This document shows positions 16,923 through 26,596 of a stretch of 64,000 nucleotides of DNA, piece by piece. Position 1 is the first letter of the stretch. The number at the start of each line of letters is the position of its first letter. The translations under genes and the position numbers were made by a program. The notes below the pieces were generated by a model that was not told the origin of the DNA, did no database searches, and was given only the letters and a program-made list of their open reading frames with translations. The DNA comes from Oscillatoria princeps RMCB-10. Its GTDB lineage: Bacteria > Cyanobacteriota > Cyanobacteriia > Cyanobacteriales > Oscillatoriaceae. Where the stretch lies: positions 1 to 64,000 of the forward strand of contig JAHHHT010000018.1 in NCBI GenBank assembly GCA_019359235.1. Direction: 5' to 3'.

Positions 16923-17375
16923 TTACAAGTGGGGGTACTCTTTGAGAATCAGCAAGCAATTGCCCTGGCCATCACTGTGCGTGTAATTCAGACAATCTGA
17001 TATTTCCCGCATGAGTTTCAGACCGCGCCCTCCCTCATCATCGGCATCCACTTGCGGCGGCATATTTCTGAGGCGCTGGTCTAAATCAAAGGGCTGTCCG
17101 CGATCCCAAATGCGTATTTCTAATCGCTGGGGGAAAATTATTACCTCGATCTCGACCGGCACTTCAGGGGGTTTACCTTTGTGGGCGTGCCGGACAGCGT
17201 TGGTAAATCCCTCCGCCAGGGCTAACTGGCACTGCATCCAAATATATTTGGGAACTGGAGGGTGGTTAAATTGGTCGAACCATGCTAGAACTTTGGAGAG
17301 AGCGCTGATGTCTGTCTTGACTTGAATGTCCGCTTTTTGGAGGAAGGGCAAGTTGCCGCAATCATTTAATTTCAT
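16923..17375 (-). CDS. HATPase-domain anti-sigma-factor-like Ser/Thr kinase (RsbW type)
   Basis: A 150-residue GHKL ATPase. The N-box is in LALAEGFTNAVRHAHKGKPP (about residues 52-71), G1 is IWDRGQPF, and G2 is DDEGGRGLKLMREISD. Such proteins phosphorylate STAS antagonists and, in the classic system, hold a sigma factor. The two other parts of such a switch lie within 2.2 kb: a receiver-PP2C phosphatase (17969) and a STAS protein (19257). Cyanobacteria use these modules with partners other than SigB, so the final target is unknown. Confidence 0.85.
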   Translation of the reverse strand: MKLNDCGNLPFLQKADIQVKTDISALSKVLAWFDQFNHPPVPKYIWMQCQLALAEGFTNAVRHAHKGKPPEVPVEIEVIIFPQRLEIRIWDRGQPFDLDQRLRNMPPQVDADDEGGRGLKLMREISDCLNYTHSDGQGNCLLILKEYPHL

Positions 17376-17968
17376 GGGCTCGTGATAAAAGTAGGAAAGG
17401 CCGAGTGGGGGAGTAATAAATTCAAGCTAAACCGAGCGAAATGCATGCCAGGGCGCTGGCTTCTATTAAACTATAAATGGAGCGCTGAAGCTTCAGCCGG
17501 TCGGGGCGCGCAAGGCTTGCGGGTTCAGTTTCCAGTCGGGCCTGCTGGCGGGCCCGAGGCCCGGGCTGGCGGCAGGAGCGGGCTCGTGCTAACCTGTAAA
17601 TGGCCCGCTGGCGAGGGCTCGATGTAAAAAAATCGTAATCAAAGGGTGAGTGATTTATTGAGAGTAAATACTGGAGGCTGCTGAGCGCAATTGTTTCTGG
17701 CGATCGCAAATCGTCCCAGTGGACTCAGCTGCGAGCCGGGTGGCGACAGGGGCAGGAGTGACTGGGATGAAGCGCAACGTTTTGTTATAAAGTTTAACAT
17801 TTTTCCAAGGGCGAGAGCTGTTATGTCGGAGGTTATATGACGGGTTGGCCACGGCTTTTTGAAGCGCCCCCACTTTCTGTAAACTCTATCAAGTAAATCT
17901 CCTGTTCATTTTTGAAATCTTAGGCTATTATCGACTTTTAAGCGGCTCCCTTGCAGTTGCTTTACTAT
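17376..17968. other. Divergent intergenic region between the kinase and phosphatase genes
   Basis: No gene is supported. It probably holds promoters for both flanking genes. Positions 17500-17600 are GC-rich, with small palindromes such as GGGCCCGAGGCCCGGGC. Confidence 0.45.
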
Positions 17969-19141
17969 ATGACTCAAATTCTAGTGATTGATGATGACCC
18001 TACGATTCGGCTGGTGCTGACTAAAGCGCTGCAAAAGCAGGGTTATAAGGTGACAGTGGCCACCAATGGGCAAGAAGGCATTGAGCAGGCGCAGCGGTTG
18101 CGACCGGCCTTAATAATCAGTGACTGGATGATGCCCCTGATGGATGGGCTTCAGGTGTGCCGGTGGGTGAAGGCGAATCCAGAGCTGTCAGCGACATTTT
18201 TCATTTTGCTGACGGCGCGGGGCGAAATCGAGGATCGGGTGATAGGGCTGGATACCGGCGCGGATGAATTTCTCTCAAAGCCGATTGAGATAAATGAGCT
18301 GAACGCACGGGTGCGAGCGGGGCTGCGGATACACCAGCTGAATCAAGATTTGCAAAAGCTCAATCAAGATTTGCAAAGCAAACAGAAAATTTTGGAGGCG
18401 GACTTGGCTGATGCGGCGGACTACGTGCAGTCGCTGCTACCATCGACCTTCGAGGGAGAGCCGGTGAGTGTCAAGGCGAAGTTTATTCCCTCCAAACAGC
18501 TGGGGGGCGATTGCTTTGACTACTACTGGCTCGATCCAGATCGTTTGGTGATTTACCTGCTGGATGTGGCGGGACATGGTGTGGGACCGGCACTGCTCTC
18601 AGTTTTGGTGCTCAACCTGCTGCGCTCGCGCTCGCTGCCCGACACCAATTTTTCTCACCCCAATGAAGTCCTCTACGCCCTGAATCAGTATTTCCAGCTG
18701 AATCACCAGCGGTCTGCCTACGTTGACAAATACTTCACAATCTGGTATGGGGTGTATCACCGAGTCAAGCGGCGGCTGGTTTATGCCAGCGCGGGCCACC
18801 CACCGGCAGTGTTGCTCTCCGGTAAACCGCCAGCCAGCACCCAGGTGAAAAAGCTGAAAACACCGGGCTTGCCGATTGGCATGTTTCCTGAAGCCGAATA
18901 TATATGTGATTCCTGCGATATTGACACCTCCAGCACTTTATACGTCTTTAGTGATGGCGTTTACGAAATTAACCAACCTGACGGCACGCTGTGGGGCATG
19001 GATGCCTTCATCGACCTGACGGCGCAGTGCAGGCAGACACAGACTGCCGATGTAGAGAACCTCTTAAATTCGATTCGGAAAGTCAGCTCAAAAGACACGT
19101 TTGACGACGATCTTTCCCTGCTGCAAATCAATTTCGGTTAG
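17969..19141 (+). CDS. Response regulator fused to PP2C (SpoIIE/RsbU-type) phosphatase
   Basis: A 390-residue protein. The N-terminal receiver domain has acidic residues in LVIDDDPT, the phosphorylation Asp in LIISDWMMPLMDG (about residue 53), Thr/Ala in LLTARGE and Lys in FLSKPIE. A short coiled coil follows (LNQDLQKLNQDLQSKQKILE), then a SpoIIE-type PP2C phosphatase with GGDCFDYYWL, YLLDVAGHGVGPAL, YASAGHPPAVLL, LYVFSDGVYE and DDDLSLLQI. Metal-binding Asp residues are present. It would dephosphorylate a STAS protein when the receiver is activated. The ATG at 17969 gives MTQILVIDDDP; an upstream in-frame start at 17951 is less likely. Confidence 0.92.
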   Translation: MTQILVIDDDPTIRLVLTKALQKQGYKVTVATNGQEGIEQAQRLRPALIISDWMMPLMDGLQVCRWVKANPELSATFFILLTARGEIEDRVIGLDTGADEFLSKPIEINELNARVRAGLRIHQLNQDLQKLNQDLQSKQKILEADLADAADYVQSLLPSTFEGEPVSVKAKFIPSKQLGGDCFDYYWLDPDRLVIYLLDVAGHGVGPALLSVLVLNLLRSRSLPDTNFSHPNEVLYALNQYFQLNHQRSAYVDKYFTIWYGVYHRVKRRLVYASAGHPPAVLLSGKPPASTQVKKLKTPGLPIGMFPEAEYICDSCDIDTSSTLYVFSDGVYEINQPDGTLWGMDAFIDLTAQCRQTQTADVENLLNSIRKVSSKDTFDDDLSLLQINFG

Positions 19142-19256
19142 CGGCTCTCATAAAGGGACGTTGGGAGAAATTTGAATGAGGAATTGTGAATAATTAAGAA
19201 TTATCAATTCAAAATTCCCTATTCAAACTTATACAGTTAATCAGGCCCAAAGTCCC

Positions 19257-19583
19257 TTAATTTGCTGACATAACCTTCTTTTTAAATTCATCCTGATTGG
19301 AAAAAATCTGAAAGACGCGATCCATACTCGTCAGCTCAAACAGCATCTTGACTTGAGCGTTGATCGAGCAGATAATCAGCTTGCTGCCGGCAGAGCGCAC
19401 TGCTTTGAGTGCTGCCACCAGACCCCCCAAACCAGAACTGTCAATGAAGGTGACATCCTTCAGATCGATTAATACGATATCCGCTCCCTGGGTAAGAATG
19501 CCGTCAATCTCTTTGCGCACTAGAGTGGCCTTCGTACCGTCTAAAAGGCCAGCGGGTTGAAGAACTTTCACAACAGGACTCAT
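19257..19583 (-). CDS. STAS-domain anti-sigma factor antagonist
   Basis: A 108-residue STAS protein with the phosphorylatable site in VTFIDSSGLGGLVAALKAVR (Ser in IDSSGLG, about residue 56). The usual start is MSPVVKVLQPAGLLDGT, from the ATG at 19583; a TTG start 30 bp upstream is possible. It is convergent with the PP2C gene. It is the likely substrate of the HATPase kinase and of the phosphatase in this cluster. Confidence 0.9.
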   Translation of the reverse strand: MSPVVKVLQPAGLLDGTKATLVRKEIDGILTQGADIVLIDLKDVTFIDSSGLGGLVAALKAVRSAGSKLIICSINAQVKMLFELTSMDRVFQIFSNQDEFKKKVMSAN

Positions 19584-20394
19584 AGATTTCTGCGTTCGTG
19601 AGTGAATCTGCAATGGGCAGTTGGGCTAGTCTGTCCCCGGCTGAACCTGAATTGGCTGCCGGTTTGGGGAGAGCCGGTAGGAATTGCTCTCGTTGCTGGA
19701 TGATAGCAATCAACTGTTTCTCAGGTAAAGCCAAAGGATGCACCCCTATTTGGCAACTATACCTCACATTGATGGAGTTTAACGAATCGCGGGCTGGGAC
19801 GCTGGCGCTACAGCAGTGTGCCACCGCAAGGCAAGCCGGCACTCACCGGCACCCCTGACTCCGCCACGCCCTTTCGGGACTTTCCGCCGCCCAGTCTCTG
19901 GGGTGGGGATGCGGGTGCAAAGGAGCGTGGGGCTGTGACGCCGTGGGGACATCGGGTGCCGGTGCCGGCAGCTGTTGAGTGGGGACGGGACATGTCGCGT
20001 CCCCACACCGTCTGGACCGTCATCCCGGACTGCCGGTGCCGCACGTGCCTCTTACAGTATAATAGTGAAAATTCTGGCAAAATGGCCGCTGGCGTCAGCG
20101 ACCGACCGGCAATCGAGGCATCTACCAGCGCAGATAAAGAACATCCAAGGGGGGTGAAACATTTTCCCGCCCCCAAATCCTAGTGCCAAACCACTGAAAA
20201 AGACGGTGAGTCAAGCGGAAAAAGCGCTGCTTCTTCTTCCAGAAGCGTCTCAAGTCTCGCACCGGCTACCCAGCGGCTCCCACATCCGCTTTTCGGCGAG
20301 TCATTTCTTTCCAAACGACTCCCTTTTCCCACAAGACTAAACTTGTCTTATAATGACAGAGACACCCGTCTCTGGTAAATGCCAGACAATTACG
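19584..20394. other. Intergenic region, no gene seen
   Basis: About 800 bp with G+C-rich stretches and short ORFs of unlikely composition on both strands. It must hold the promoter of the STAS gene (left side). No structured RNA is recognised. Confidence 0.4.
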
Positions 20395-20649
20395 ATGGAC
20401 TGGATTAACATTTTAGGATTGACAGCGGCCACTCTAACAACGGGCGCTTTTGTTCCGCAAGTAATGAAAACCTGGAAAAGCCGCAAGGCCAAAGATGTAT
20501 CTTTAGAAATGCTGGTACTGTTCTGCACCGGCAGCTTCTTGTGGCTAGTCTACGGCGTTTTCATTAAGTCTGTTCCTGTAGCTCTAGCCAACCTGATTAC
20601 CTTGATGCTGAATCTCACAATTTTATGGCTAAAACTTAAATATAAATAA
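20395..20649 (+). CDS. SemiSWEET-type small sugar transporter (MtN3/saliva, PQ-loop)
   Basis: An 84-residue protein with three transmembrane helices, the size of a bacterial SemiSWEET half-transporter that works as a dimer. The PQ-loop motif is in GAFVPQVMKTWKSRKAKDVS (helix 1 to loop). SLEMLVLFCTGSFLWLVYGV forms helix 2, and ALANLITLMLNLTILWLKLK helix 3. SemiSWEETs move sugars down their gradient across the inner membrane; the substrate here is not known. The ATG at 20395 gives MDWINILGL; the upstream extension is not conserved in style. Confidence 0.88.
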   Translation: MDWINILGLTAATLTTGAFVPQVMKTWKSRKAKDVSLEMLVLFCTGSFLWLVYGVFIKSVPVALANLITLMLNLTILWLKLKYK

Positions 20650-20899
20650 GCCAGCGCTGCTGCCTCTACCCGAGAGATTGAGGCTGGATTATCCTCCTCC
20701 AGACGTATTTACGGCAAGAACTTGAGACAGGGTGCTCGTCTGTATCTGCGCCGCCCAACATTGAGAGGAGGGGGAGCCTGTATATTTGCGTTCCCAGCCT
20801 CAGGCTGGGAGCGATAAAAGTAGGGGCACCCCTTGCCGGTGCCCGGAAAAAAGATAAAATTGCAGATAGACCTGTAAAGCATGCAATGCCAACTCATCT

Positions 20900-22516
20900 G
20901 TGACGGCTGACGTATTTTCTGCTGAGCGACTTCTATTCACACCGGCAACCCCGGATGCCGGTGCGGTGCCCACTATTTTTGCGTTTCCCAACGAGTACAG
21001 CGTTGGCATAACCAGCCTCGGCTATCAAGTGGTGTGGGCAACTTTAGCCGTGCGCCCCGATGTGCGTGCCAGCCGGCTGTTTGCAGACACCCGCGAGCAA
21101 CTGCCGGCATCTCCAGAATTAGTGGGATTTTCCATATCATGGGAACTGGATTATGTCAATATCCTCAGCCTGCTGGAATTCCTAGAAATTCCGATTCGGG
21201 CGGCGAATAGGAGGGAGAGCCATCCGATTGTATTCGGTGGGGGGCCGGTTTTGACGGCCAACCCAGAACCTTTCGCAGATTTCTTTGATGTTATTTTGCT
21301 GGGAGATGGGGAAACCCTGCTGGGAGATTTCATCGAAGCTTACAAGCAAGTCCGCAACGCCGGCAGGCAAACCCAGCTGCGGCATCTCGCACAAGTGCCG
21401 GGAGTTTATGTTCCCAGCCTTTATGAGGTAAAATATCACAGTCCGGATGGGGCTATCAAATCGATTGCGCCGGCATTAGCTGAGGTTCCGGCGCAGGTGC
21501 AAAAGCAAACTTACCGGGGCAATATTCTCTCTGCTTCAACGGTGGTGACAGCAAAAGCGGCTTGGGAAAACATCTACATGGTGGAAGTGGTGCGCAGCTG
21601 TCCGGAAATGTGCCGGTTCTGTTTGGCGAGCTATCTGACTCTGCCGTTTAGAACGGCGAGTTTGGAAGCTTCTCTTATTCCTGCAATTGAGCGGGGGCTG
21701 CAAGTCACTGACCGGCTGGGTTTGCTGGGCGCGTCTGTTACCCAGCACCCAGAATTTGACACCTTGCTGGATTATTTGAGCCAGCCAAAGTATGACGGCG
21801 TGCGGCTGAGTTTAGCGTCGGTGCGGACAAATACCGTCACCGAGAAGTTAGCGCAAACTCTGGCTAAGCGAGATACGCGCTCGCTGACTATTGCTGTGGA
21901 GACAGGTTCCGAAAGACTGCGGGAAATCATCAACAAAAAACTCACTAATGATGAGATTATCGGAGCTGCTGTTAATGCCAAAGCCGGCGGTTTAAGCGGG
22001 CTGAAGCTTTACGGAATGGTGGGCGTGCCCGGTGAGGATACGACAGATATTGAGCAGACAGTGACGATGATGCGAGACATTAAAAAAGCCGCGCCGGGAT
22101 TGCGCTTGACGCTGGGCTGCAGCACTTTTGTGCCGAAGGCTCACACGCCGTTTCAGTGGTTTGGGGTGAACCGGGAGGCGGAAAAGCGGCTGAAGTTCCT
22201 GGAAAAGCAATTGCGGCGGGAGGGTGCCGATTTCCGCCCCGAAAGTTACAATTGGTCAGTGATTCAGGCATTACTTTCCAGGGGCGACCGGCGGCTGTCT
22301 CACCTGTTAGAATTAGTGCGGCACTACGGCGACTCTGTGGGCAGTTACCGGCGGGCTTTCAAAGAGCTGCGCGGCAAAGTGCCCGAGATGGATTTTTATG
22401 TGCACGAGAACTGGTCATTAGAGCGAGTTTTGCCTTGGAGCCACTTGCAAGGACCCCTGCCTGCCGCTACCCTGCAAAAGCACCTAGCTGCAGCCACGGC
22501 TCTTTTTCCCCAGTAA
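20900..22516 (+). CDS. Radical SAM protein (B12-binding-like N-terminus), TIGR03960-like
   Basis: A 538-residue protein. The N-terminal third (IFAFPNEYSVGITSLGYQVV ... GGGPVLTANPEPFADFFDVI ... LLGDGE) resembles the cobalamin-binding Rossmann region found before many radical SAM domains. The cluster motif is CPEMCRFC (about residues 233-240), giving a CxxxCxxC [4Fe-4S] site. The SAM-site strands follow (IAVETGSERLREIINKKL, GLKLYGMVGVPGED). The C-terminal part (GDRRLSHLLELVRHYGDS) is helical. The chemistry is unknown; it is related to proteins annotated only as radical SAM. The start codon is GTG. Confidence 0.85.
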   Translation: MTADVFSAERLLFTPATPDAGAVPTIFAFPNEYSVGITSLGYQVVWATLAVRPDVRASRLFADTREQLPASPELVGFSISWELDYVNILSLLEFLEIPIRAANRRESHPIVFGGGPVLTANPEPFADFFDVILLGDGETLLGDFIEAYKQVRNAGRQTQLRHLAQVPGVYVPSLYEVKYHSPDGAIKSIAPALAEVPAQVQKQTYRGNILSASTVVTAKAAWENIYMVEVVRSCPEMCRFCLASYLTLPFRTASLEASLIPAIERGLQVTDRLGLLGASVTQHPEFDTLLDYLSQPKYDGVRLSLASVRTNTVTEKLAQTLAKRDTRSLTIAVETGSERLREIINKKLTNDEIIGAAVNAKAGGLSGLKLYGMVGVPGEDTTDIEQTVTMMRDIKKAAPGLRLTLGCSTFVPKAHTPFQWFGVNREAEKRLKFLEKQLRREGADFRPESYNWSVIQALLSRGDRRLSHLLELVRHYGDSVGSYRRAFKELRGKVPEMDFYVHENWSLERVLPWSHLQGPLPAATLQKHLAAATALFPQ

Positions 22517-22774
22517 GATCGCGCCGGCGCTTCGGCGCTGGCAAACTGGCTGCTGTCCAATACGGCAGATTAGGAGAGGGGGAGCGGGGGAGAGTCGCTT
22601 GATTGTACCATCTGTCCCGGCTTAAGTGAGCAGCCCCCGGCACCCAATAATTAAGAAATATTGAGCGCCCGATAAAAATAGCTGTTCGATGGGTAAAATT
22701 GAGAGCAAAGAGTTGAGGGCGCTGCTCCCTCATTTCTGCGGAACACCATCCCTGAGTTAAAGGCGGATCGAGGT

Positions 22775-23278
22775 ATGGCACTGGCAAAACGGGAAATGAA
22801 TTGCATGCGGGCCATGAAGATGGCCCTATTGAGTGCGGGGGCGTGTTTGCTGTTCGCCCCTTCGGTAAAGGCTGTTGGACTAACGGGGGGCGCTGCCGGT
22901 GTTGGGGCGGCTTTCAAGGAGGCGGCAGAAACGGGCAATTTTGAGCCGGCGGCGTCGGGGATTTCACCGAATAGCCGACCGGTGTTGCTGGCTGACGCGA
23001 TTTGCGGATATCGTTCAGGATCGGTTCGCTGGTTCGAGACAGCGAACTACCGGATATATATTTGCCAAAGTAATGAGACGGGGGTGCGGACTTACGTCGG
23101 TTTGGAAAAGGGAAATGAAGCGAATAGTAACGTGACTCTGCCGCTCGAAAGTGCTGAGGATGACACTTATGTTGCGGTTAACGGGGATGTCCGCTACACT
23201 GTCAACTCCCAAGAGCTAGTGGTCACTCAGAATGGCGAGGTCATTGGCAGGGAAGAGGTGCTCAAATCGGGAATCTAG
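22775..23278 (+). CDS. Secreted protein of unknown function
   Basis: A 167-residue protein. After a short basic N-terminus comes a signal peptide (MKMALLSAGACLLFAPSVKA, cleavage near residue 33). The mature part has a Gly/Ala-rich start, then a beta-rich domain with two Cys (ADAICGYRSGSVRWFETANY and YRIYICQSNETG). A start at a later Met (MNC or MRA) is also possible. No function can be assigned. Confidence 0.7.
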   Translation: MALAKREMNCMRAMKMALLSAGACLLFAPSVKAVGLTGGAAGVGAAFKEAAETGNFEPAASGISPNSRPVLLADAICGYRSGSVRWFETANYRIYICQSNETGVRTYVGLEKGNEANSNVTLPLESAEDDTYVAVNGDVRYTVNSQELVVTQNGEVIGREEVLKSGI

Positions 23279-23389
23279 TAAGTCGTCCGAAGTGGGGTGA
23301 GTTTAAGGAGCGTTGCCAGCGACTGCTGGGAATGCAAATCCAGTGGGCTGCTGGCTCGTTGAATTAGCTGGTAAAAATCTAAAATCGGG

Positions 23390-23839
23390 ATGCTGCACTT
23401 TAAACGTTCTGTATTAATTAATGCGCCGGTGGAAGTCGTCTGGAATTTCCACGAAAGACCGGACATTCTGAAAATTCTCACGCCCCCCTGGCAGCCGGTG
23501 CAAATCGTGCGCCGCGAGGGGGGGCTTGAGGTGGGGGCTATTTCGGAATTTCGCCTTTGGTTGGGGCCATTTCCCGTGCGGTGGGTGGCGCGTCACACCG
23601 CCTGCGAAAAAAACCGGCTGTTTGCTGACGAACAGGTGGAAGGCCCAATGGTTAGCTGGACGCACCGGCATTTATTTGCTGAGGAAAATGGCCAAACCAA
23701 GCTGACGGATGCCATCGATTTCGGCTTACCCGGTGGGTGGCTGGCTGAGCTTTTCCTCAGCATGTGGGTGCTGTCGCGGCTGGAAGAGATGTTTCGCTAC
23801 CGGCACGAGGTCACGAAACGGGAGTGCGAGCGAGATTAA
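23390..23839 (+). CDS. SRPBCC-family (START-like) protein
   Basis: A 149-residue protein of the helix-grip SRPBCC fold, close to cyanobacterial cyclase/dehydrase-like proteins. Motifs are HFKRSVLINAPVEVVWNFHE at the N-terminus, WVARHTACEKNRLFADEQVE in the middle, and LTDAIDFGLPGGWLAELFLS at the C-terminus. The fold binds hydrophobic ligands; the ligand is unknown. It lies 138 bp before the P450 gene on the same strand. Confidence 0.82.
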   Translation: MLHFKRSVLINAPVEVVWNFHERPDILKILTPPWQPVQIVRREGGLEVGAISEFRLWLGPFPVRWVARHTACEKNRLFADEQVEGPMVSWTHRHLFAEENGQTKLTDAIDFGLPGGWLAELFLSMWVLSRLEEMFRYRHEVTKRECERD

Positions 23840-23977
23840 TCAGTGCTGGAGACCGGCTTGCCGGTGGATTTGAGATTGGCTGCCGGTGCCGGTATGACCT
23901 CTTGATGACATCTTGTGAGAGAATCTTTAAAGCTGCCGCCGTATAATTGGTAGCCAGTGATTAGGAGAACGACAAAA

Positions 23978-25372
23978 ATGCCAGCATCTAAACTGCCTGA
24001 CGGTCCCCAGACTCTACCGTTGCTGCAGACGCTCAAGTGGATGGCCAAGCCCCTGGAATATATGGAAGACTGCGCCCAACGCTACGGTGATATCTTCACC
24101 CTGCGGATTGGCCCAACTTTTATTCCTCAAGTATTCATTAGCAACCCCCAGCTGATTCAGGAGATTTTTACCGCCGATCCAAAACAGCTAGACTCTGGTG
24201 AGGCAGCCGGTGTTCGCTCGCCTTTGCTAGGGCGGCAATCACTGCTTGCCCTCGACGGTGAACCCCACCAGCGCCAGCGAAAGCTGCTGACACCTCCCTT
24301 GCATGGGGAGCGGATGCGGGCATACGGGCAACTGATTGGTGACATCACTCTCGCAGTGACTGGCGGATGGAAGATTGGCGAACCCTTTTCAGTCCTTCCG
24401 TCCATGCAAGCGATTTCCTTCCGGGTGATTTTGAAAGCTGTATTTGGTCTAGAGGACGGGCAGCGTTACGAACAGATAGAGCAACTCCTGATTGCCATAC
24501 TGAATCCAAAAAACCCTTTATTTATGGCATCCGCGCTGTTTTTTCCATTACTGCAACGAGATTTAGGCCCGTGGAGTCCGTGGGTAAAGTTCCTGCGTTT
24601 GCGGCAGCAACTTGACGAACTCATCTACGCCGAGATTCAGGAGCGCCGGGAGAAACCAGAGCCATCTCGCACTGATATCCTGTCTTTGATGATGGCAGCT
24701 CGCGATGAGGCGGGGGAGCCGATGACAGATGTGGAATTGCGCGATGAGTTGCTCACTCTCTTGGTGGCGGGTCACGAGACTACCGCGACTTCTTTGGCAT
24801 GGGCTTTCTACTGGATTCACCGCCTGCCGCAGGTGCGTGAGAAACTGCTGCAAGAGCTGGATACTCTCGGCGAAAATCCCGATCCGAACGCCATTTTCCG
24901 ACTGCCCTATTTGAATGCTGTCTGCTCTGAAACGCTGCGCATTTACCCGGTGGCAATGCTGGCATTAAATCGACTGGTCAAATCACCGCTACAGGTCGCG
25001 GGCTACCAGTTAGATCCGGGGACTCTGGTGGTTCCCTGTATTTATCTTACCCATCATCGCTCAGATTTATATCCCGAGCCGAAGCAATTTAAGCCAGAGC
25101 GGTTTCTAGAGCGTCAATTTGCTCCGCATGAGTATTTGCCGTTTGGAGGGGGCAACCGCCGCTGTATTGGCATGGCCTTTGCCCTGTTTGAGATGAAACT
25201 GGTTCTAGCCACAGTGCTGTCTCGCACTCAAATGGAACTGGCAGATAGTAAGCCGGTGCAGCCGGTGCGCCGGCGCTTCCTGTTGGGACCGGCAGATGGT
25301 GTCCGGATGGTGGTGACGGGGATGCGCTCTCAAAATGAGCGAATCCTCCAAACTAGCTCTAGTTCAGCTTGA
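23978..25372 (+). CDS. Cytochrome P450 (CYP110-like)
   Basis: A 464-residue P450, a haem monooxygenase that needs ferredoxin or another electron partner. The I-helix oxygen-binding motif is AGHETTATS (about residue 263), the K-helix ExxR is ETLR (about 317), and the haem-binding loop is FGGGNRRCIG with the Cys ligand near residue 395. The proline-rich start (KLPDGPQTLPLLQTLKWMAK) and overall layout fit CYP110, the common cyanobacterial family. No membrane anchor is seen. The ATG at 23978 follows TTAGGAGAAC. Fragments of a second P450 3' end lie at 25542-25640. The neighbouring glycosyltransferase and methyltransferase suggest tailoring of a small molecule. Confidence 0.93.
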   Translation: MPASKLPDGPQTLPLLQTLKWMAKPLEYMEDCAQRYGDIFTLRIGPTFIPQVFISNPQLIQEIFTADPKQLDSGEAAGVRSPLLGRQSLLALDGEPHQRQRKLLTPPLHGERMRAYGQLIGDITLAVTGGWKIGEPFSVLPSMQAISFRVILKAVFGLEDGQRYEQIEQLLIAILNPKNPLFMASALFFPLLQRDLGPWSPWVKFLRLRQQLDELIYAEIQERREKPEPSRTDILSLMMAARDEAGEPMTDVELRDELLTLLVAGHETTATSLAWAFYWIHRLPQVREKLLQELDTLGENPDPNAIFRLPYLNAVCSETLRIYPVAMLALNRLVKSPLQVAGYQLDPGTLVVPCIYLTHHRSDLYPEPKQFKPERFLERQFAPHEYLPFGGGNRRCIGMAFALFEMKLVLATVLSRTQMELADSKPVQPVRRRFLLGPADGVRMVVTGMRSQNERILQTSSSSA

Positions 25373-25396
25373 AAACTGCGATTCATTAGTTCTCAG

Positions 25397-25547
25397 GACG
25401 GGCTTGCCGGTGGATATCACCTGTTCGATAATATCAGCAGCGCGAGAAACTCCACCGGCTCGCCGAATCGCTTCTTGCAGCCGGGTGGCATTCTTTTTGT
25501 AAGAATCTTCCAACCGCACCAGCTGTGGAGAAGTTCGCAGCTGGGAA
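25397..25547 (-). pseudogene. Remnant of a glycosyltransferase gene 3' end
   Basis: These 150 bp are about 80-85% alike by eye to the 3' end of the intact glycosyltransferase gene (26996-27150). Shared blocks include TATCACCTGTTCGATAA and GGCATTCTTTTTGTAAGAAT. It is out of context, with no start and no upstream body, so it is a decayed duplicate. Confidence 0.75.
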
Positions 25548-25640
25548 CCGGCAGCTGGTGTGCGGATGGTGGGGAGAGGAATGCGCCCTCAAAATCAGCG
25601 AATCCTCCAGACTAGCTCTCGTTCAGCTTGAAGAGTGCTC
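25542..25640 (+). pseudogene. Remnant of a second P450 3' end
   Basis: This matches the last about 97 bp of the intact P450 and its stop region (25284-25380) with roughly 85% identity by eye; shared blocks include GCGAATCCTCCA and GTTCAGCTTGAA. It joins directly to the glycosyltransferase remnant, so a deletion fused the 3' ends of two duplicated, convergent genes. Confidence 0.78.
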
Positions 25641-25689
25641 GCCGGTGCTGGGATGGCTGAATGGGCGAAAGCGCCTTTCCCTCAATTCT

Positions 25690-26541
25690 TCATTTCTTCC
25701 AACCCACTGCTTCACAGCGAGCCCGGGCGTAAAAAGCATCGGGATGTTCGCCCCATGACTTAAAAGCAGCGCTCATCTCTTCAAGTTCTGTCTGAGTAGC
25801 CCAACCCTGTTCGCGGATCACACCGGTGATATGAGGCTGCAAAATGAAGTCTGCCCAAAACTCACCGACTTGAACCTCTACCTCAGACGTTGCATAGTAA
25901 TCAAAAGACGCGGAAGCTTTAATGTCAACAAAACCAGACTCGCGCAGTAAAGCCCGATGAGTCCTTCCTAAAAACGGATTAGCGCCATTATGCTGCAAGA
26001 CGCTGTAAATTAGCTCCCAAGAGCGATCTAGTATTGGGTTAGAGGGTGTGCAGATATCAGCAGCGACGTCGCTATCGCGGACTCCGACGAAGCCGCCGGA
26101 TTTTAACACCCGATGTACTTCAGCGAGAGCCTTGTGGGTGTCACTTAGATGGTACAGGACAGCATGTACAAAAACAGCGTCAAACGAGCCTTCGGAAAAG
26201 GGCAGTTCGTAGATATTGCCGGCCACAAACCGGACGTTCTTAACCCCCCTTTCCAAAGCAAGCGCCCTTCCCACTTCAAATTGACTTGACTCTAGATCGA
26301 TACCAATCACTTCGCTGGGAGCGACAACCTCGGCAAAATCGACCGTCATAGAGCCGGGACCGCACCCGCAGTCCAGCAGCGTCATTCCGGAGCGCAAGTA
26401 GGGCAGAAAAAAGGCAGCCTCTCTGGTCGCTTTTCGCCCGCTTAGTCCTTGAATAATCCGGGAACCATAGCCTCCTGAATAGCGTTCCTTCTCAACAGAA
26501 ACGGTTTCAGTATGTTGAAGTATATTTTTTGTGTGTGCCAC
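25690..26541 (-). CDS. Class I SAM-dependent methyltransferase (Methyltransf_11/UbiE-like)
   Basis: A 283-residue methyltransferase. Motif I is LLDCGCGPGSMTVDFAEVV (about residues 55-73), the acidic ribose-binding residue is in VIGIDLESSQ, and later motifs are ELPFSEGSFDAVFVHAVLYH and RVLKSGGFVGVRDSD. The N-terminus contains RYSGGYGSRIIQGLSGRKAT, which could cap the active site. The acceptor is unknown. It sits between a P450 gene and a glycosyltransferase, pointing to secondary-metabolite tailoring. The ATG is preceded by AAGGAGGATAACT, a very good ribosome binding site. Confidence 0.9.
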   Translation of the reverse strand: MAHTKNILQHTETVSVEKERYSGGYGSRIIQGLSGRKATREAAFFLPYLRSGMTLLDCGCGPGSMTVDFAEVVAPSEVIGIDLESSQFEVGRALALERGVKNVRFVAGNIYELPFSEGSFDAVFVHAVLYHLSDTHKALAEVHRVLKSGGFVGVRDSDVAADICTPSNPILDRSWELIYSVLQHNGANPFLGRTHRALLRESGFVDIKASASFDYYATSEVEVQVGEFWADFILQPHITGVIREQGWATQTELEEMSAAFKSWGEHPDAFYARARCEAVGWKK

Positions 26542-26596
26542 AGTTATCCTCCTTCATTTTCCAAACCTTATGCTGACAGTTACCGCGCCCTACAGT

